Made by a program: the position numbers and the translations under genes. From CAVSJA01 sp963728145 (GTDB taxonomy: Bacteria > Bacteroidota > Bacteroidia > Chitinophagales > Chitinophagaceae), in the NCBI GenBank assembly GCA_963728145.1, contig CAVSJA010000008.1, forward strand, positions 434,001 through 498,000: a stretch of DNA of 64,000 bases. Direction: 5' to 3'. The number at the start of each line of letters is the position of its first letter. Positions within the stretch are counted from its first letter, which is position 1. This document shows positions 8,916-19,160 of the stretch, piece by piece. A model generated the notes under the pieces. The model ran no database searches. It was not told the DNA's origin and was given only the letters and a program-made list of their open reading frames with translations.

Positions 8916-10108
8916 TCAACTCAACACCTTCTCCGAAATCTTCCCAGTCTTCTTATTCTTCAAAATAACTTTCTTTGCACCATAATGGGTTACTTCTTCT
9001 TTCACGAGATAATTTTCCTTGTCGTATTCAACAAGATGTGCATCTTTCGATACACCAGTTCTTCCTCTCCAGATATCCAATTTCACCGGTTCCCATAGTT
9101 TTGTTTTTGCTGAACGATAAGCTGCATCCAAAACACAATTCACAACATAACCATCATAAAAAGTTTCTTTGGGCGCCTTACCTTCTTCCAGTGAATTGAA
9201 CATATCCATGAACATATGATTATAACCAAGCTCATTCAATTCATCACCAACCGGGAATAACCAACCGGTATTGCTTTCTGCTTTTTCTGCAACATAATCC
9301 GCGCCTTTACCGGTAGTGAACATTTCAAATCCTGTTCTTAAAAAACTATTGATCCAAATTGTTCCTTCAGTTCCCATTACTTCATCCCGCAGGTCGAGAC
9401 CACCGCGGAATGTCCAGCTTACTTCAAATTGACCAATTGCACCATTTTCATATTTCACCAAACCAATCGCATGATCTTCTGCATCGATAGGCTTTACCTG
9501 TGTATCGGCCCAGCACATTACTTCAACCGGCTTGATATCTTTTCCAATATAACTTCTTGCAATCTCCACGCAATGACAACCGAGATCGAGAATACAACCG
9601 CCACCCGCTTGCTCAATATCCCAAAACCAATCACTGTGCGGACCAGGATGTGTTTCTCTTGATTTTGCCCAAAGAATTCTTCCCAAGGCACCGTTCTTAC
9701 ACTTTCAAATGCTTTTAAAAACTTCGGAGTATATACAAGATCTTCCAGATAACCATTGAAGATGCCAGCTTTCTCAACAGCTTCCAGCATGCGCTTTGCT
9801 TCTTCAGCATTTCTTCCCAATGGTTTTGTAGTGATCACTGCTTTTTTATGTTTGCAGCAAAGCAATACTGCTGCTTCATGTAAATTATTCGGTAGAGAAA
9901 TACAAACCACATCAACATCAGGATGCGCAATGGATTCTTCCATATTGGTTGTCCAATGCTCACAGCCATAATCCACCGCAAATTTTTTTGCACTTTCTTC
10001 CCTGCGGGAATAGATACTTACGATCTTGTCTTTACTTCTGTAACCCTGAAGGGAATCAGCATAGAACCTGCCGATAAATCCCGAGCCCAGCATTGAAATT
10101 CGTCTCAT
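8916..10108 (-). CDS. Gfo/Idh/MocA family NAD(P)-dependent oxidoreductase, frameshift near 9687
   Basis: The N-terminal Rossmann fold begins with MRRISMLGSGFIGRFYADSL (GxGxxG-type loop) and contains the conserved TTKPLGRNAEEAKRMLEAVE (family EKPL-type Lys-Pro). The C-terminal domain includes GGGCILDLGCHCVEIARSYI with the usual GGGxxxDxGxHxxD-like pattern, GAIGQFEVSW and LYGTEGTI-like VMGTEGTIWIN. The frame changes between ESVRTV and GRILWAKSRE; dropping one base near 9687 gives ESVRNGALGRILWAK, a normal family join. About 397 residues in all. These enzymes oxidise or reduce sugars and inositols; the substrate is unknown. It lies directly downstream of an MFS transporter on the same strand, suggesting an uptake-plus-catabolism operon. 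Confidence 0.85.
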
Positions 10109-10146
10109 AATATTATTTGTTAATTGTTGTGATTCGTTTTTATTAA

Positions 10147-11418
10147 CTATACCGGTGCTGTCGTTGGTGCAGCTTCCTTCGCCGGCAACTTTCTCGTATT
10201 ATCGCGGAAGGCGACCAGGAACAAGAGCAAAACTACGACAGCAATACCAGCAGGAACAAGCCAAACATTTGTCCAGTTGGTTATTGCCGTTGGACCTTCG
10301 CCGACGGTATACCTTTTTGCGATGTAGCCACCAACGATTGAACCTATATACATTCCTAATCCATAGGTGGCCAGAGAGATTAACCCCTGTGCCTGTGATT
10401 TTATTCTTGGACCAGCTTTGATATCCGTATAGATCATTCCGCTCACGAAGAAGAAGTCAAAACAGATTCCGTGCAATAAGATACCTGCGTATAACATCCA
10501 CTCGGTGGTAGCGGCATTCGCATAACCAAAAAACAGGAAGCGGGCAATCCAGGCGAGCAAGGCGATCACGAGGATCCATTTAATACCAAATTTTCGATAA
10601 GCGAATGGAATTAGCAGCATGAAAAATACTTCCGAGGCTTGTCCCAGGGACATTTTATTTTCGACAAAGAAATTCGTTAGGATTCATGATTGGGATATGC
10701 ATTCTTATAAGCATCGGTTATTGAAGGATTCCCCAGTTATAATAAAAGGATAAGTGGTATGCAGATTAAAATGGATGCAGATGAAGAAATATAGCAAACG
10801 AACGATCTTTGAATAGCACAAAAGCATCTTTACCAACTATGTTACCGAAGCTCACAGGACCTTTTATAGTCGGAGGTGTATTTGGCAGCGTGAATGAATA
10901 CAAGTCCCAATACGACAGATACTGCCATTGAAAGATAAAACATATTCACTTTATCGCCCCAACCCAGAAAACCAATCACGTTAGTTACGACAATCCATGC
11001 AAGTGTTCCCATTACACGGATAATTGGAAATTCTTTTTCAGGCGCAGTCATTTGTCGCATCGAAATGGAACTGGTCAAGTGCGATGCAAGGCGCAAAAGT
11101 TAGACAATACAATAAATAAACAGGATGAAGAATGAGGGGTAGTCGGTGGTTCTTGTAATAGCAAAAAGGATGACCGCACCAACCAGGTTGAGCACAGCCA
11201 AGAACTTTTTGTGCGCAGAAGAATCTGTCGGCAATCATTCCGACAATAAAAGGAGAGACGATCATCGCAAAGAAAAAGTGGAATAGATCCAACCGATCTG
11301 CTCGCCATCAAATTTAATTGCAATAAGGTACTTGGATAAGTTGTCCGTACCATGCTCCCCAGATTATAAATTGTAAGAACATCATAATGGAAAGCTGGAT
11401 GCCGGTGATCAATTTCAT
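10147..11418 (-). CDS. MFS transporter of the nucleoside:H+ symporter (NupG-like) type, several frameshifts
   Basis: Reading the reverse strand from the ATG at 11418 gives MKLITGIQLSIMMFLQFIIW, then in other frames FFFAMIVSPFIVGMIADRFF, APEKEFPIIRVMGTLAWIVV, GPVSFGNIVGKDAFVLFKDR, and finally an uninterrupted C-terminal half from MSLGQASEVFFMLLIPFAYR to the stop at 10147. The phrases IRVMGTLAWIV and SLGQASEV are typical of the NHS branch of the major facilitator superfamily. Together they give about 420 residues and 12 predicted membrane spans. At least four single-base indels lie between 10.67 and 11.35 kb; all parts of the family are present in order, so I treat this as sequence error. The Gfo/Idh gene follows by 38 bases. 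Confidence 0.75.
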
Positions 11419-11453
11419 ATAGCAAGTAGTTTGAAGGGTGAAAATATGAAAAG

Positions 11454-11645
11454 GAGATGACATCTGGCTTCCTCAGGGAGATGACATCTGGCCCCACAGC
11501 GTCTCTACATTAGAGCTTCTTACGGGGCCAGATGTAATCTCATACCAAGGTATTACCAACTTGTCAGAGACGTTGTATTGTAAATCTCTAATTACTTGTG
11601 GAGATCCTAGTATGAGATGTCATCTGCCCCCGCAAAATCCTTTGT
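11454..11645. repeat. Palindromic intergenic repeat with GATGACATCTGGC arms (family D)
   Basis: Direct copies of gatgacatctggc at about 11454 and 11484, inverted partners ggggccagatgtaatctcat (about 11525) and tatgagatgtcatctgcccc (about 11609-11628), and inner arms around gtctctacattagag / gagacgttgtattgtaaatctc. The stretch 11419-11745 contains no credible gene. A shorter related phrase, ccccagatgtcatcc, occurs at about 25630. Confidence 0.6.
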
Positions 11646-11745
11646 TGTAAAGAATTCCTGTGGAGGCAGATTCCATCGTCCCTTCCCCAAAAAAAAGATC
11701 GCCCCAAACAGAGGCGACCTTTGAACTATGAAATCAAAAACCTAT

Positions 11746-11952
11746 TCAGGCTTTCGTTTCTTTCTTGCAGCAGGATTTTTTATCCTCGCATTTTTGTTTG
11801 CATTCAGATTTGCATTTTCCATTCTTGCAATCTTCCTTGCATTTATCATCACATTTAGTGCAGCAACATTCCTTCTTTGCTTTCTCTTTATCCTGCGCAA
11901 TAACAGTATTTACTGTAGCCATGGACATAAAAACGACCATGACGAAAAGCAT
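11746..11952 (-). CDS. Small secreted lysine- and cysteine-rich protein (possible metal binder)
   Basis: A signal peptide (LFVMVVFMSMATVNTVIAQ) is followed by about 48 residues rich in Lys and Cys in regular spacing: CCCTKC, CKEDCKNGKCKSECKQKC, SCC. Eleven or more cysteines with CxxxC/CxxxxC spacing suggest metal binding, like metallothionein-type peptides, but no named family is assigned. An ATG at 11965 followed by AAAAAGCTT is out of frame by one base; a one-base deletion there would give the usual MKKLF start, so the true start may be about 11965. It is downstream of another Cys-containing secreted protein gene on the same strand (12012-12395). Confidence 0.6.
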   Translation of the reverse strand: MLFVMVVFMSMATVNTVIAQDKEKAKKECCCTKCDDKCKEDCKNGKCKSECKQKCEDKKSCCKKETKA

Positions 11953-12011
11953 GAAGCTTTTTCATCTATAATTATTTTAATGTTTAATAAAAATTGATAG
12001 ACTATATTTTA

Positions 12012-12395
12012 TTAAACCAGGTCAGGCGGTTGCCAGGGTGGTGAGAGTTGGGGATCTTCCCAAATAGAATGGATAAAACCTGTTAGTGTTATTTTTTGCG
12101 AAAAAAGACTAAAATCGATTGTTGTAAATCCTGAAGCTGGCGCTGTATATTGAAAACAACAAATGCAGATACAGGTTATTCCTGTTGCCATACAGGGATT
12201 CTCATCTTCGTTCTGTTCTAGTGGCAGTTTCTGGAGCTTTATGACAGGAACTCGTTTGAATCTTCTCGCTTTCTTTCCGCAATCCATATCCTCCATCTTC
12301 GCTTCACAAACCGCTTCATCCATTTCTATTTCGAATTCAAATGGAATATTCGCGAGGAAGAGGATAAAAGTTGGTATAAAGAGGAGCAATCGCAT
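12012..12395 (-). CDS. Small secreted Bacteroidota protein with CxCxCC motif and WxPP tail
   Basis: A signal sequence (MRLLLFIPTFILFLANIPFE) precedes an acidic/basic region with scattered Cys (VCEAKMEDMDCGKKARRFKR), the motif CICICCFQYTAP, and the C-terminus SPPWQPPDLV. Small Bacteroidota proteins with a CC cluster and a W-x-P-P end are, as I recall, often found near metal-efflux genes (DUF6660 / HYC_CC_PP type); this is memory, not a search. The start at 12395 is chosen over the in-frame TTG at 12404 because that TTG belongs to the box TAAATTTG. Together with the Cys-rich gene just downstream it may form a small metal-response operon. Confidence 0.6.
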   Translation of the reverse strand: MRLLLFIPTFILFLANIPFEFEIEMDEAVCEAKMEDMDCGKKARRFKRVPVIKLQKLPLEQNEDENPCMATGITCICICCFQYTAPASGFTTIDFSLFSQKITLTGFIHSIWEDPQLSPPWQPPDLV

Positions 12396-12401
12396 CTGGT
12401 A

Positions 12402-12409
12402 CAAATTTA
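12402..12409 (-). promoter_or_regulatory. -7 promoter box TAAATTTG, 6 nt before the ATG
   Basis: On the reverse strand TAAATTTG is followed by six bases and the ATG at 12395, again matching TAnnTTTG and predicting an almost leaderless message. Confidence 0.45.
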
Positions 12410-12456
12410 ATCATAGCATTTGTGAAATGCAAGATGATTTTAGTCAGGCGGAGGAG

Positions 12457-12606
12457 AGGTTCCGAACCATAAAGAGGCATCTTCGAAACTCCGTACGAAG
12501 CTTGCAGGGTTCGGAACCCTTATTGCGGAGTCGCCGATTGAAGGGTTCCGAACCCTGCAGGCTTCTTGATGACCTGGTGAGATGCTTTTTTAGGGTTCGG
12601 AACCTC
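12457..12606. repeat. Family C palindromic repeats, copy C2 (two units)
   Basis: Two units bounded by GGTTCCGAACC and AGGGTTCGGAACC, the first (12459-12521) in the forward and the second (12544-12606) in the opposite orientation, with the canonical interior (agaggcatctt, gcaggcttcttgatgacctgg). It fills the divergent region before hutH, so the ttttttaggg at its edge lies where a -33 promoter element would be. Confidence 0.85.
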
Positions 12607-12620
12607 TCGTCCGCTTCTAT

Positions 12621-12628
12621 TACATTTG
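12621..12628 (+). promoter_or_regulatory. -7 promoter box TACATTTG for hutH
   Basis: TACATTTG matches TAnnTTTG and ends 17 bases before the hutH ATG. A start near 12633 would leave a leader of about 13 bases. The T-run at about 12584-12591, in repeat C2, is a possible -33 element. Confidence 0.45.
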
Positions 12629-12645
12629 CCAAACAAATAATACAA

Positions 12646-14211
12646 ATGGCGAATACCTTCCGCTACGGAATTGATCACTTAACCACCAGCAAAACGATTG
12701 CACTTGCAAATGGATCATTGAAAGGAATATTGGATAAAGAAGCAATAAAGAAGATCGAAACAAGCAAGCATTATGTTGAGCAGATTGTAGAAAGCGAAAA
12801 AACCGTTTACGGAATCAATACCGGTTTTGGAATATTAGCCAATACAAAGATCTCTCCGGAAGATACAGCAACACTTCAACATAAAATAATACAAAGCCAT
12901 AGTGTGGGAGTGGGAGATCCCATTCCAATTGAGGTTGCCCGCATCATGCTCATCACAAAGATGCATGCATTGGCAAAGGGTTTTTCGGGAGTTCAATTAT
13001 CGACACTCGAAAGAATCAACTGGCATATTGAAAATGATATCATACCCGTCGTGCCCGAACAGGGTAGTGTTGGTGCATCTGGTGATCTTGCTCCATTGGC
13101 GCATTTGTTTCTTCCATTGATTGGTTTGGGTGAAGTATTTAAAAAGAAAAATAAAGAATGGGTTCGTATAAAAACTTCAGAGGCATTCAAGGAAGCCGGA
13201 TTGAAACCAATTCCATTAGGACCAAAAGAGGGACTTGCACTCATCAACGGTACTCAATTTATTCTTGCATATGCAGTAAAGGCGGTACAACGATTGAATA
13301 ATTGTCTCGAAGCTGCCGATATCATTGGTGCAATGAGCCTCGAAGCATTGACCGGTACAAAAGCTCCTTTCGATTCGAGATTACATGGACTGAGACCATT
13401 TGAAGGAAATAAATTAGTCGCGCAAAGATTGATGCATTTATTGAAGGAATCAGCAATCATGCAAAGTCATGTCGATTGCGGACGTGTACAGGATCCTTAT
13501 TCATTGCGATGCATGCCACAGGTTCATGGGGCATCAAGAAATGCATGGATACATTTAAAAGATCTTACGGAAATTGAATTGAATTCGGTAACCGATAATC
13601 CAATCATATTTAATGATCAGGATACCATCAGCGGAGGAAATTTTCATGGACAACCGTTAGCGCTGCCCCTGGATTACGCTGCATTTGCTGCTGCTGAGTT
13701 AGGAAATATCTCCGATCGTCGTTGTTATTTATTATTGGAAGGTAAATGGGGACTACCTGTGTTATTAATGAGAAACGTTGGATTGAACAGTGGATTCATG
13801 ATCCCTCAATACACTACTGCTGCATTAGTGACAGAAAATAAAACACTATGTTTCCCTGCAAGTGCAGATAGCATTCCAACTTCCCTCGGACAGGAAGACC
13901 ATGTTAGCATGGGCAGTATCAGCGGAAGAAAATTGAATAGGATATTAGACAATCTCGAATACATTCTCGCCATCGAACTCATGAGTGCCTGCCAGGCCAT
14001 CGAATTCCGGCGGCCGCTCAAAAGCAGCGCCATACTCGAATCTGCGCATGAGTTTGTACGAAAGCATGTATCCTTTGCAGAAGAAGATAGAATTTTTGCT
14101 GAGGATGTAATTAAGATGCGAAATATCATTAGTGATTTTTCATTTGTAGGTACAGTGAATGAGTTTGCAGGAGGGAAGTTGAACGAGGGCTTTGAGCAAT
14201 TTCGATACTAA
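12646..14211 (+). CDS. hutH: Histidine ammonia-lyase
   Basis: First step of histidine degradation: L-histidine to urocanate plus ammonia, cytosolic. 521 residues. The MIO cofactor forms from Ala144-Ser145-Gly146 in GSVGASGDLAPLAH. The catalytic tyrosine loop is VYGINTGFG at about 54-62, and further signatures are QVHGASRNAWIHLKD, VTDNPIIF and ISGGNFHGQP. I start at the ATG at 12646, where the family N-terminus begins (MANTFRYGIDHLTTSKTIAL); the open frame upstream runs through family C repeats and an opposite gene. hutU follows 261 bases downstream with a repeat between them. The enzyme set is completed by hutI and hutG 13-17 kb away. Confidence 0.95.
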   Translation: MANTFRYGIDHLTTSKTIALANGSLKGILDKEAIKKIETSKHYVEQIVESEKTVYGINTGFGILANTKISPEDTATLQHKIIQSHSVGVGDPIPIEVARIMLITKMHALAKGFSGVQLSTLERINWHIENDIIPVVPEQGSVGASGDLAPLAHLFLPLIGLGEVFKKKNKEWVRIKTSEAFKEAGLKPIPLGPKEGLALINGTQFILAYAVKAVQRLNNCLEAADIIGAMSLEALTGTKAPFDSRLHGLRPFEGNKLVAQRLMHLLKESAIMQSHVDCGRVQDPYSLRCMPQVHGASRNAWIHLKDLTEIELNSVTDNPIIFNDQDTISGGNFHGQPLALPLDYAAFAAAELGNISDRRCYLLLEGKWGLPVLLMRNVGLNSGFMIPQYTTAALVTENKTLCFPASADSIPTSLGQEDHVSMGSISGRKLNRILDNLEYILAIELMSACQAIEFRRPLKSSAILESAHEFVRKHVSFAEEDRIFAEDVIKMRNIISDFSFVGTVNEFAGGKLNEGFEQFRY

Positions 14212-14214
14212 TTC

Positions 14215-14452
14215 TCTGCGTCCCCCTGCGCTTACACCCTTACGCCCGTCATCCCCGCGGTGCAATCTCAAAGACTCCTGAAATGAGGTAACCAAGCGGG
14301 GACCCCCTACCAACTAATTTCCTAAAGCCACATGGTTCTAACAAGTTGTAGGGGGTTCCCGCTTGGTTGCCTTTTGTCGTGAGTTTCCCTAAATCATACT
14401 GCGGGGATGACGAGCTTGAGGGTGTAAGCGCAGGAGGACGCAGAGGAAAGCC
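14215..14452. repeat. Family B palindromic element, copy B2
   Basis: The core from about 14250 to 14412 matches copy B1 at 5.4 kb: gtcatccccgcggtgcaatc and its complement outside, caaccaagcggggaccccct and agggggttcccgcttggttg inside. Beyond the core lies an extra pair of arms, ctctgcgtccccctgcgctt (14215) and its complement ending at 14452. It separates hutH from hutU. Confidence 0.85.
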
Positions 14453-14460
14453 TTTATCAT

Positions 14461-14468
14461 TAATTTTG
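14461..14468 (+). promoter_or_regulatory. -7 promoter box TAATTTTG, 4 nt before hutU ATG
   Basis: TAATTTTG matches TAnnTTTG, followed by tccc and the ATG at 14473. It predicts a leaderless hutU message transcribed separately from hutH. Confidence 0.5.
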
Positions 14469-14472
14469 TCCC

Positions 14473-16150
14473 ATGTCAACAACAACAAAACCAAAATACG
14501 ACCCAATAAAATACAAAACCCCCACCGGCACTACCCTCAACTGCAAAGGCTGGATACAGGAAGCTGCATTGAGAATGTTATTGAACAATCTCGATCCGGA
14601 AGTAGCAGAAAGACCGGATGATCTGATTGTATATGGCGGAAGAGGAAAAGCTGCAAGAAATTTTGAAGCACTCGATAATATCATTGCCGCATTGAAGATT
14701 CTGGAGAATGATGAATCCTTACTGATACAAAGCGGTAAACCCGTTGGCATTTTAAAAACACATCCGGATGCACCGCGCGTATTGATCAGCAATTCCCAGC
14801 TCGTTCCCAATTGGGCCAACTGGAAACATTTCGATGAGCTGGAGAAAAAAGGATTGATGATGTATGGACAAATGACTGCCGGTTCATGGATCTATATCGG
14901 ATCGCAGGGAATTGTGCAGGGAACATATGAAACCTATGCAGCAGCGGCAGATAAACATTTCGGCGGAACACTAAAAGGAACATTGAATGTAACAGCAGGA
15001 CTCGGCGGAATGGGTGGCGCACAACCATTAGCCATAACCATGAATGAAGGAGTGGCATTGATCGCTGAAGTGGAAGAATGGCGAATTGAAAAACGACTTG
15101 AAACAAAATATCTCGATCATAAAAATGACCGATATCGATGAGGCAATTGATCGTGCACTGGAAGCAAAGAAAAATGGAGAAGCAATTTCTATTGGTGTCT
15201 TGTGCAATGCTGTTCACTTACTGGAAAGACTAATCGAAAGAAATATTATTCCGGATACACTCACCGATCAAACCTCTGCGCATGATCCATTGATCGGTTA
15301 CTGGCCGCATGAAATTTCATATGAACAGGCAAAAGTATTACGCGAACAAAATCCGGATGAATATCTCGCCTATGCATATAATTCAATGGTGAAGCATGTG
15401 GAGTTGATGCTTGAATTACAAAAGAAAGGCGCTATCACTTTTGATTATGGAAATAATATCCGTGCAAGGGCAAAGGAAAAAGGATTAGAGAACGCATTTG
15501 ATTTTCCCGGTTTTGTACCGGCTTATATCCGTCCGTTATTTTGCGAAGGAAAAGGTCCATTTCGCTGGGCCGCATTAAGTGGCGATCCGAATGATATTGC
15601 TGTTACCGATGAATTAATTGCAGGCATGTTCCCCAACAATAAATCCCTGCAACGCTGGCTCAAACTCGCCAAAGAACGAATCGCCTTCCAGGGATTGCCT
15701 GCACGCATCTGCTGGCTCGGACAGGGTGAACGAGAAAAAGCAGGACTTGCATTTAATGAACTCGTTCGAACCGGAAAAGTAAAAGCACCCATCGTTATTG
15801 GCCGCGATCATCTCGATACCGGCTCTGTTGCCTCACCCAACCGCGAAACCGAATCCATGCTCGATGGCAGCGATGCCGTTGCCGACTGGCCAATATTAAA
15901 TGCACTTGTAAATACGGCTGGTGGTGCCAGTTGGGTTAGTCTTCATCATGGTGGTGGAGTAGGGATGGGCTATAGCATTCATGCCGGAATGGTGATCGTT
16001 GCGGATGGAACTGACGATGCCGAAAAGCGCTTAGCCAGAGTGTTGAGAAATGATCCGGGGATGGGGGTGATTAGGCATGCGGATGCGGGGTATGATCTTG
16101 CAAAAGAAACGGCGGAACATTATAATCTTGGAATAAATAACAAATCTTAA
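14473..16150 (+). CDS. hutU: Urocanate hydratase, one frameshift near 15122
   Basis: Second step of histidine degradation: urocanate to 4-imidazolone-5-propionate using tightly bound NAD+. The N-terminal frame contains YGGRGKAARNFEALDNIIAA, GKPVGILKTH, MTAGSWIYIGSQGI and the NAD-binding GLGGMGGAQPLA. It then stops in a 5-A run at about 15120. Dropping one A joins KYLDHK to MTDIDEAIDRALEAKKNGEA, and the second frame continues with FPGFVPAYIRPLFCEGKGPF, the catalytic-region LPARICWLGQGER, GRDHLDTGSVASPNRETESM and SLHHGGGVGMGYSIHAG to the stop. The combined length of about 558 residues is normal. The break is best read as a homopolymer error. Confidence 0.92.
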
Positions 16151-16176
16151 GCATTTTTCACCATTCTCACTAAAAA

Positions 16177-16701
16177 ATGGATGAACTAAGAATTCAATTA
16201 AGTAATGATTCCCGAAACTTCAAAGAAATATATTTTGTTAATGAATACCGGTCATTATATAAATTCTTGTCGTCAAAGAAAGTTACATGGGTTTTTCTTA
16301 TAGGTTGTGTTCTTTTAATATGCATTTATTTCCTTTCATTTGAGAATCCTCAGCTGAGTTGGATATTAGTTTTGGGATTGTTGATACTGTTTCCTTCCGT
16401 AGTTTACATAACATGGTTAATCGTTAAATACCAAAACTGGAAGCGAATTTTGCAGAAATATTTTAAGACAATTGACGGGTATAAAAAATCAGAAATAATT
16501 ATCACAGAAAATGCAATTGAATTGATAATCGATACTGATTGTACAATTGAAAAATGGGAATCTTTCAGTACCATTCTTATAAATCCCGATTACATACTTC
16601 TTGAAAAAGCTGGTAAGGATTTTTTACTTTTTCCGGCTAAGTCCATGCAGTCAGATCAATTTCTTAGGTTCACAGAAATCGCAAAGGCAAGGATCAAATA
16701 A
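16177..16701 (+). CDS. YcxB-like membrane protein
   Basis: 174 residues. Two membrane helices (about 36-53 and 60-80) sit between a short N-terminal cytosolic part and a C-terminal domain with the YcxB-like pattern: IIITENAIELIIDTDCTIEKWESF, then ILINPDYILLEKAGKDFLLFPAKSM and a final helix. YcxB-like domains are of unknown function and occur in Firmicutes and Bacteroidota membrane proteins. It starts 26 bases after hutU on the same strand, but nothing links it to histidine use. Confidence 0.65.
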   Translation: MDELRIQLSNDSRNFKEIYFVNEYRSLYKFLSSKKVTWVFLIGCVLLICIYFLSFENPQLSWILVLGLLILFPSVVYITWLIVKYQNWKRILQKYFKTIDGYKKSEIIITENAIELIIDTDCTIEKWESFSTILINPDYILLEKAGKDFLLFPAKSMQSDQFLRFTEIAKARIK

Positions 16702-16880
16702 TTGTCAGGAATGAAGTCTTGACTCCCAAACTTTTGTTTTTGGATTAATCAAATATTTGCATTCATCTTCAAAATAAATCTATCGCAACCGACAATTCAT
16801 TCCAAAGTATTGTCAATTCATTCCATATAACATTTCCCTTTACTTCTTCAGGTTTCATCTTTGCATTCAAACCTATCTTC

Positions 16881-18904
16881 ATGAAATTTCTTTACTCAAC
16901 CTTAATCCTATTAACATCGGTATTGGGCAACCTAAAAGCAAACACGTTTTTCGCCGCCCCAACACTTCCATCCACCAACTTCTCCCTCAACCAAATCGAC
17001 GGAGCCTTCTTCAACCTCGGTTGGACACCAGGCAACGGCGCCCGAAGGATCATGATCGCGAAAGCGGGTAGTGCGCCTACATTCGTTCCGGTAAACGGTG
17101 TCGATTATGTGCATAATACAGATTTTGGGAGTGGCCAGGAGGTTGCGCCAGGAGAATTTGTGGTTTATGATCACTTCTCCACCAGTTTCTTCCTTAGCAA
17201 TCTTACGCCGGCAACGACTTATCATTTCAGGATTTATGAATACAACGGCGCTGGTGCAACAACTGAATATTTAACCAGTGCATTTCTTATCGGCAGTGGT
17301 ACAACTTCGGCTACACCAACAACTCAAACAAGCAATGCGAATTTTATAACCGTCACTACCAATTCAGTCAATTTCAGCTGGCAACCTGGAAATGGATTTC
17401 GCCGATTGATTGTGATGAGAGAGGGTTCAGCTGTGAATGCGGAGCCGGTGATGAGTACACAATATAATGTGAGCTTTCAATTTGGTAATGGTGCGCAAAT
17501 TGGTACGGGTAATTATACAGTTTATGCAAGTACAGGTACCAGTACAAATATTACCAATCTCAAAGCTGGTACAACTTATCACCTGGCTTTTTATGAATAT
17601 AACGGTAATAGCCAACCTCAATACCTGAAACCTGCCTATACCACGCAGGTAACAACCCGAAGCGTACCGACAGTCGCTTCAACAAACCTGATCATTTCAA
17701 AAGTTGATGGAAAAGAATTATTCCTCGACTGGACCAGTGGTAACGGCCAGCGCAGGATCATCGTCGCGAAAAAGAATAGTGCACCAACTTTTGTTCCTGT
17801 GAATGGATCAGTCTATAATGCCAATGCAATATTTGGAAGCGGACAACAACCTGTTGCGGGTGAGTTTATCGTGTATGATAACAATTTCCACCAAACCTCA
17901 GTTAGCGGACTTGATCCCGCTTCGCAATACTTCTTTAAGATCTATGAGTATGATGGTGTAGGTAACACGACAGCATACCTGACCAGCGCATCCGCGTCGG
18001 TGAATGGTTTCACTGCTGCTACGCCTTTGTCACCTGCCGCGATTCCTTCGAAGCAAGCCAGGTAACCGCCAACTCTATGCGAATTCAATTTACATCGGGT
18101 GATGGCCGGGCAAGATTGATCATCGGCAGAAAAAATTCGCCGGTATCTGTTGCTCCGGTAAATTTCACTACCTATACCGCCAACGGAAATTTTGGTCAGG
18201 GCCAGGATCTGGGTAATGGAAATTTTGTACTCTCGAATACCACGGAGAACGGAGCCATCATTCATAGCCTTGAAGCTAATAGTACTTATCATTTTATAAT
18301 TGTTGAATACAACGGTTTCAATCAACCGCTCTATCTTTCACCGGCAACAGCAATGAGCGCAACAACTCTATCCGGTCTGCCTGTAAAGCTGAGCAGTTGG
18401 GAAGCCATTCCATCAAACAATAAAGTAAAACTTCAGTGGACAAGTTCCTCGGAGATCAATACCTCTCATTTTATCGTCGAGCGCAGTGCAGATGGAGTTC
18501 AATACACGTCGCTTGCAACGGTTAATGCGGCTGGAAATAGTCAATCAACCCAACAATACAGCACAGTTGATAATAATCCTTTACCCGGTAAATCTTTCTA
18601 TCGTTTGAAGATGGTTGATATTGATGAGAAGTTTGAGTATTCGCCAGTGCGAGTTGTAGTCATCTCATCAAATCCTGTGATCAAGCTTGCAGTAAACCCG
18701 GTTCAATCAAGACTCGAACTCATCACTTCAACAACTGGAAGAGGGGAGTGGCAGATCATTAATCGTGCAGGGCAGATCGTTAGTAAGGGAAATATTACTT
18801 CGAATAGAACGGAGATAAATGTTTCGTCGATTACGGCGGGGAGTTATTGGGTGAGGTGTTTTGTGGGGCGGGAGGTGAAGACCTTACCATTTGTGAAGCA
18901 ATAA
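16881..18904 (+). CDS. Secreted repeat protein with T9SS C-terminal sorting domain, one frameshift near 18047
   Basis: A signal peptide (MKFLYSTLILLTSVLGNLKA) precedes four fibronectin-III-like modules of about 115 residues. Each has the pattern GWTPGNGARRIMIAKxGSAP, an FGSGQ turn, GEFVVYD, and a closing LxPATTYHFRIYEYNG. A domain with PVKLSSWEAIPSNNKVKLQW, typical just before Bacteroidota sorting domains, follows, then a Por/type IX secretion C-terminal domain (AVNPVQSRLEL to AGSYWVRC). The frame shifts near 18047; the second frame continues SFEASQVTANSMRIQFTSGD, exactly where module four should begin, so one indel explains the break. Role: probably an extracellular surface protein, substrate unknown. 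Confidence 0.75.
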
Positions 18905-18913
18905 GCGATATCG

Positions 18914-19160
18914 ACCAAGTTCCGAACCCTAAAGATGCAACTTACAAATGCGTCAGGGGCTTACGGGGTTCGGAACTCTAAATTGGAGGAGCGCCAAATT
19001 AAGTAGAGTTCCGAACCCTGCTGGTTTCCTGAGTACTTGGTAAGATCCCTCTTTAGGGTTCGGAACTTCAAATCCCTCGAACCTGACGGATCACGTAGAG
19101 TTCCGAACCCTGCAGGTTTTCTGAGTCCTTGGTAAGATTCCTCTTTAGGGTTCGGAACTA
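18914..19160. repeat. Family C palindromic repeats, copy C3 (three units)
   Basis: Three units bounded by GTTCCGAACCCT and AGGGTTCGGAAC (starting about 18918, 19010 and 19099), the first in forward orientation and the second and third inverted. Interiors match family C (aagatgcaactta; gtttcctgagtacttggtaagatccctcttt). It lies between two co-directional genes. The stretch 18905-19279 holds no credible gene besides this. Confidence 0.88.

Noticed and set aside
12163..12645. N-terminal extension of hutH by 161 codons
   Set aside because: The extension crosses an opposite-strand secreted-protein gene and family C repeats; the family N-terminus and promoter place the start at 12646.
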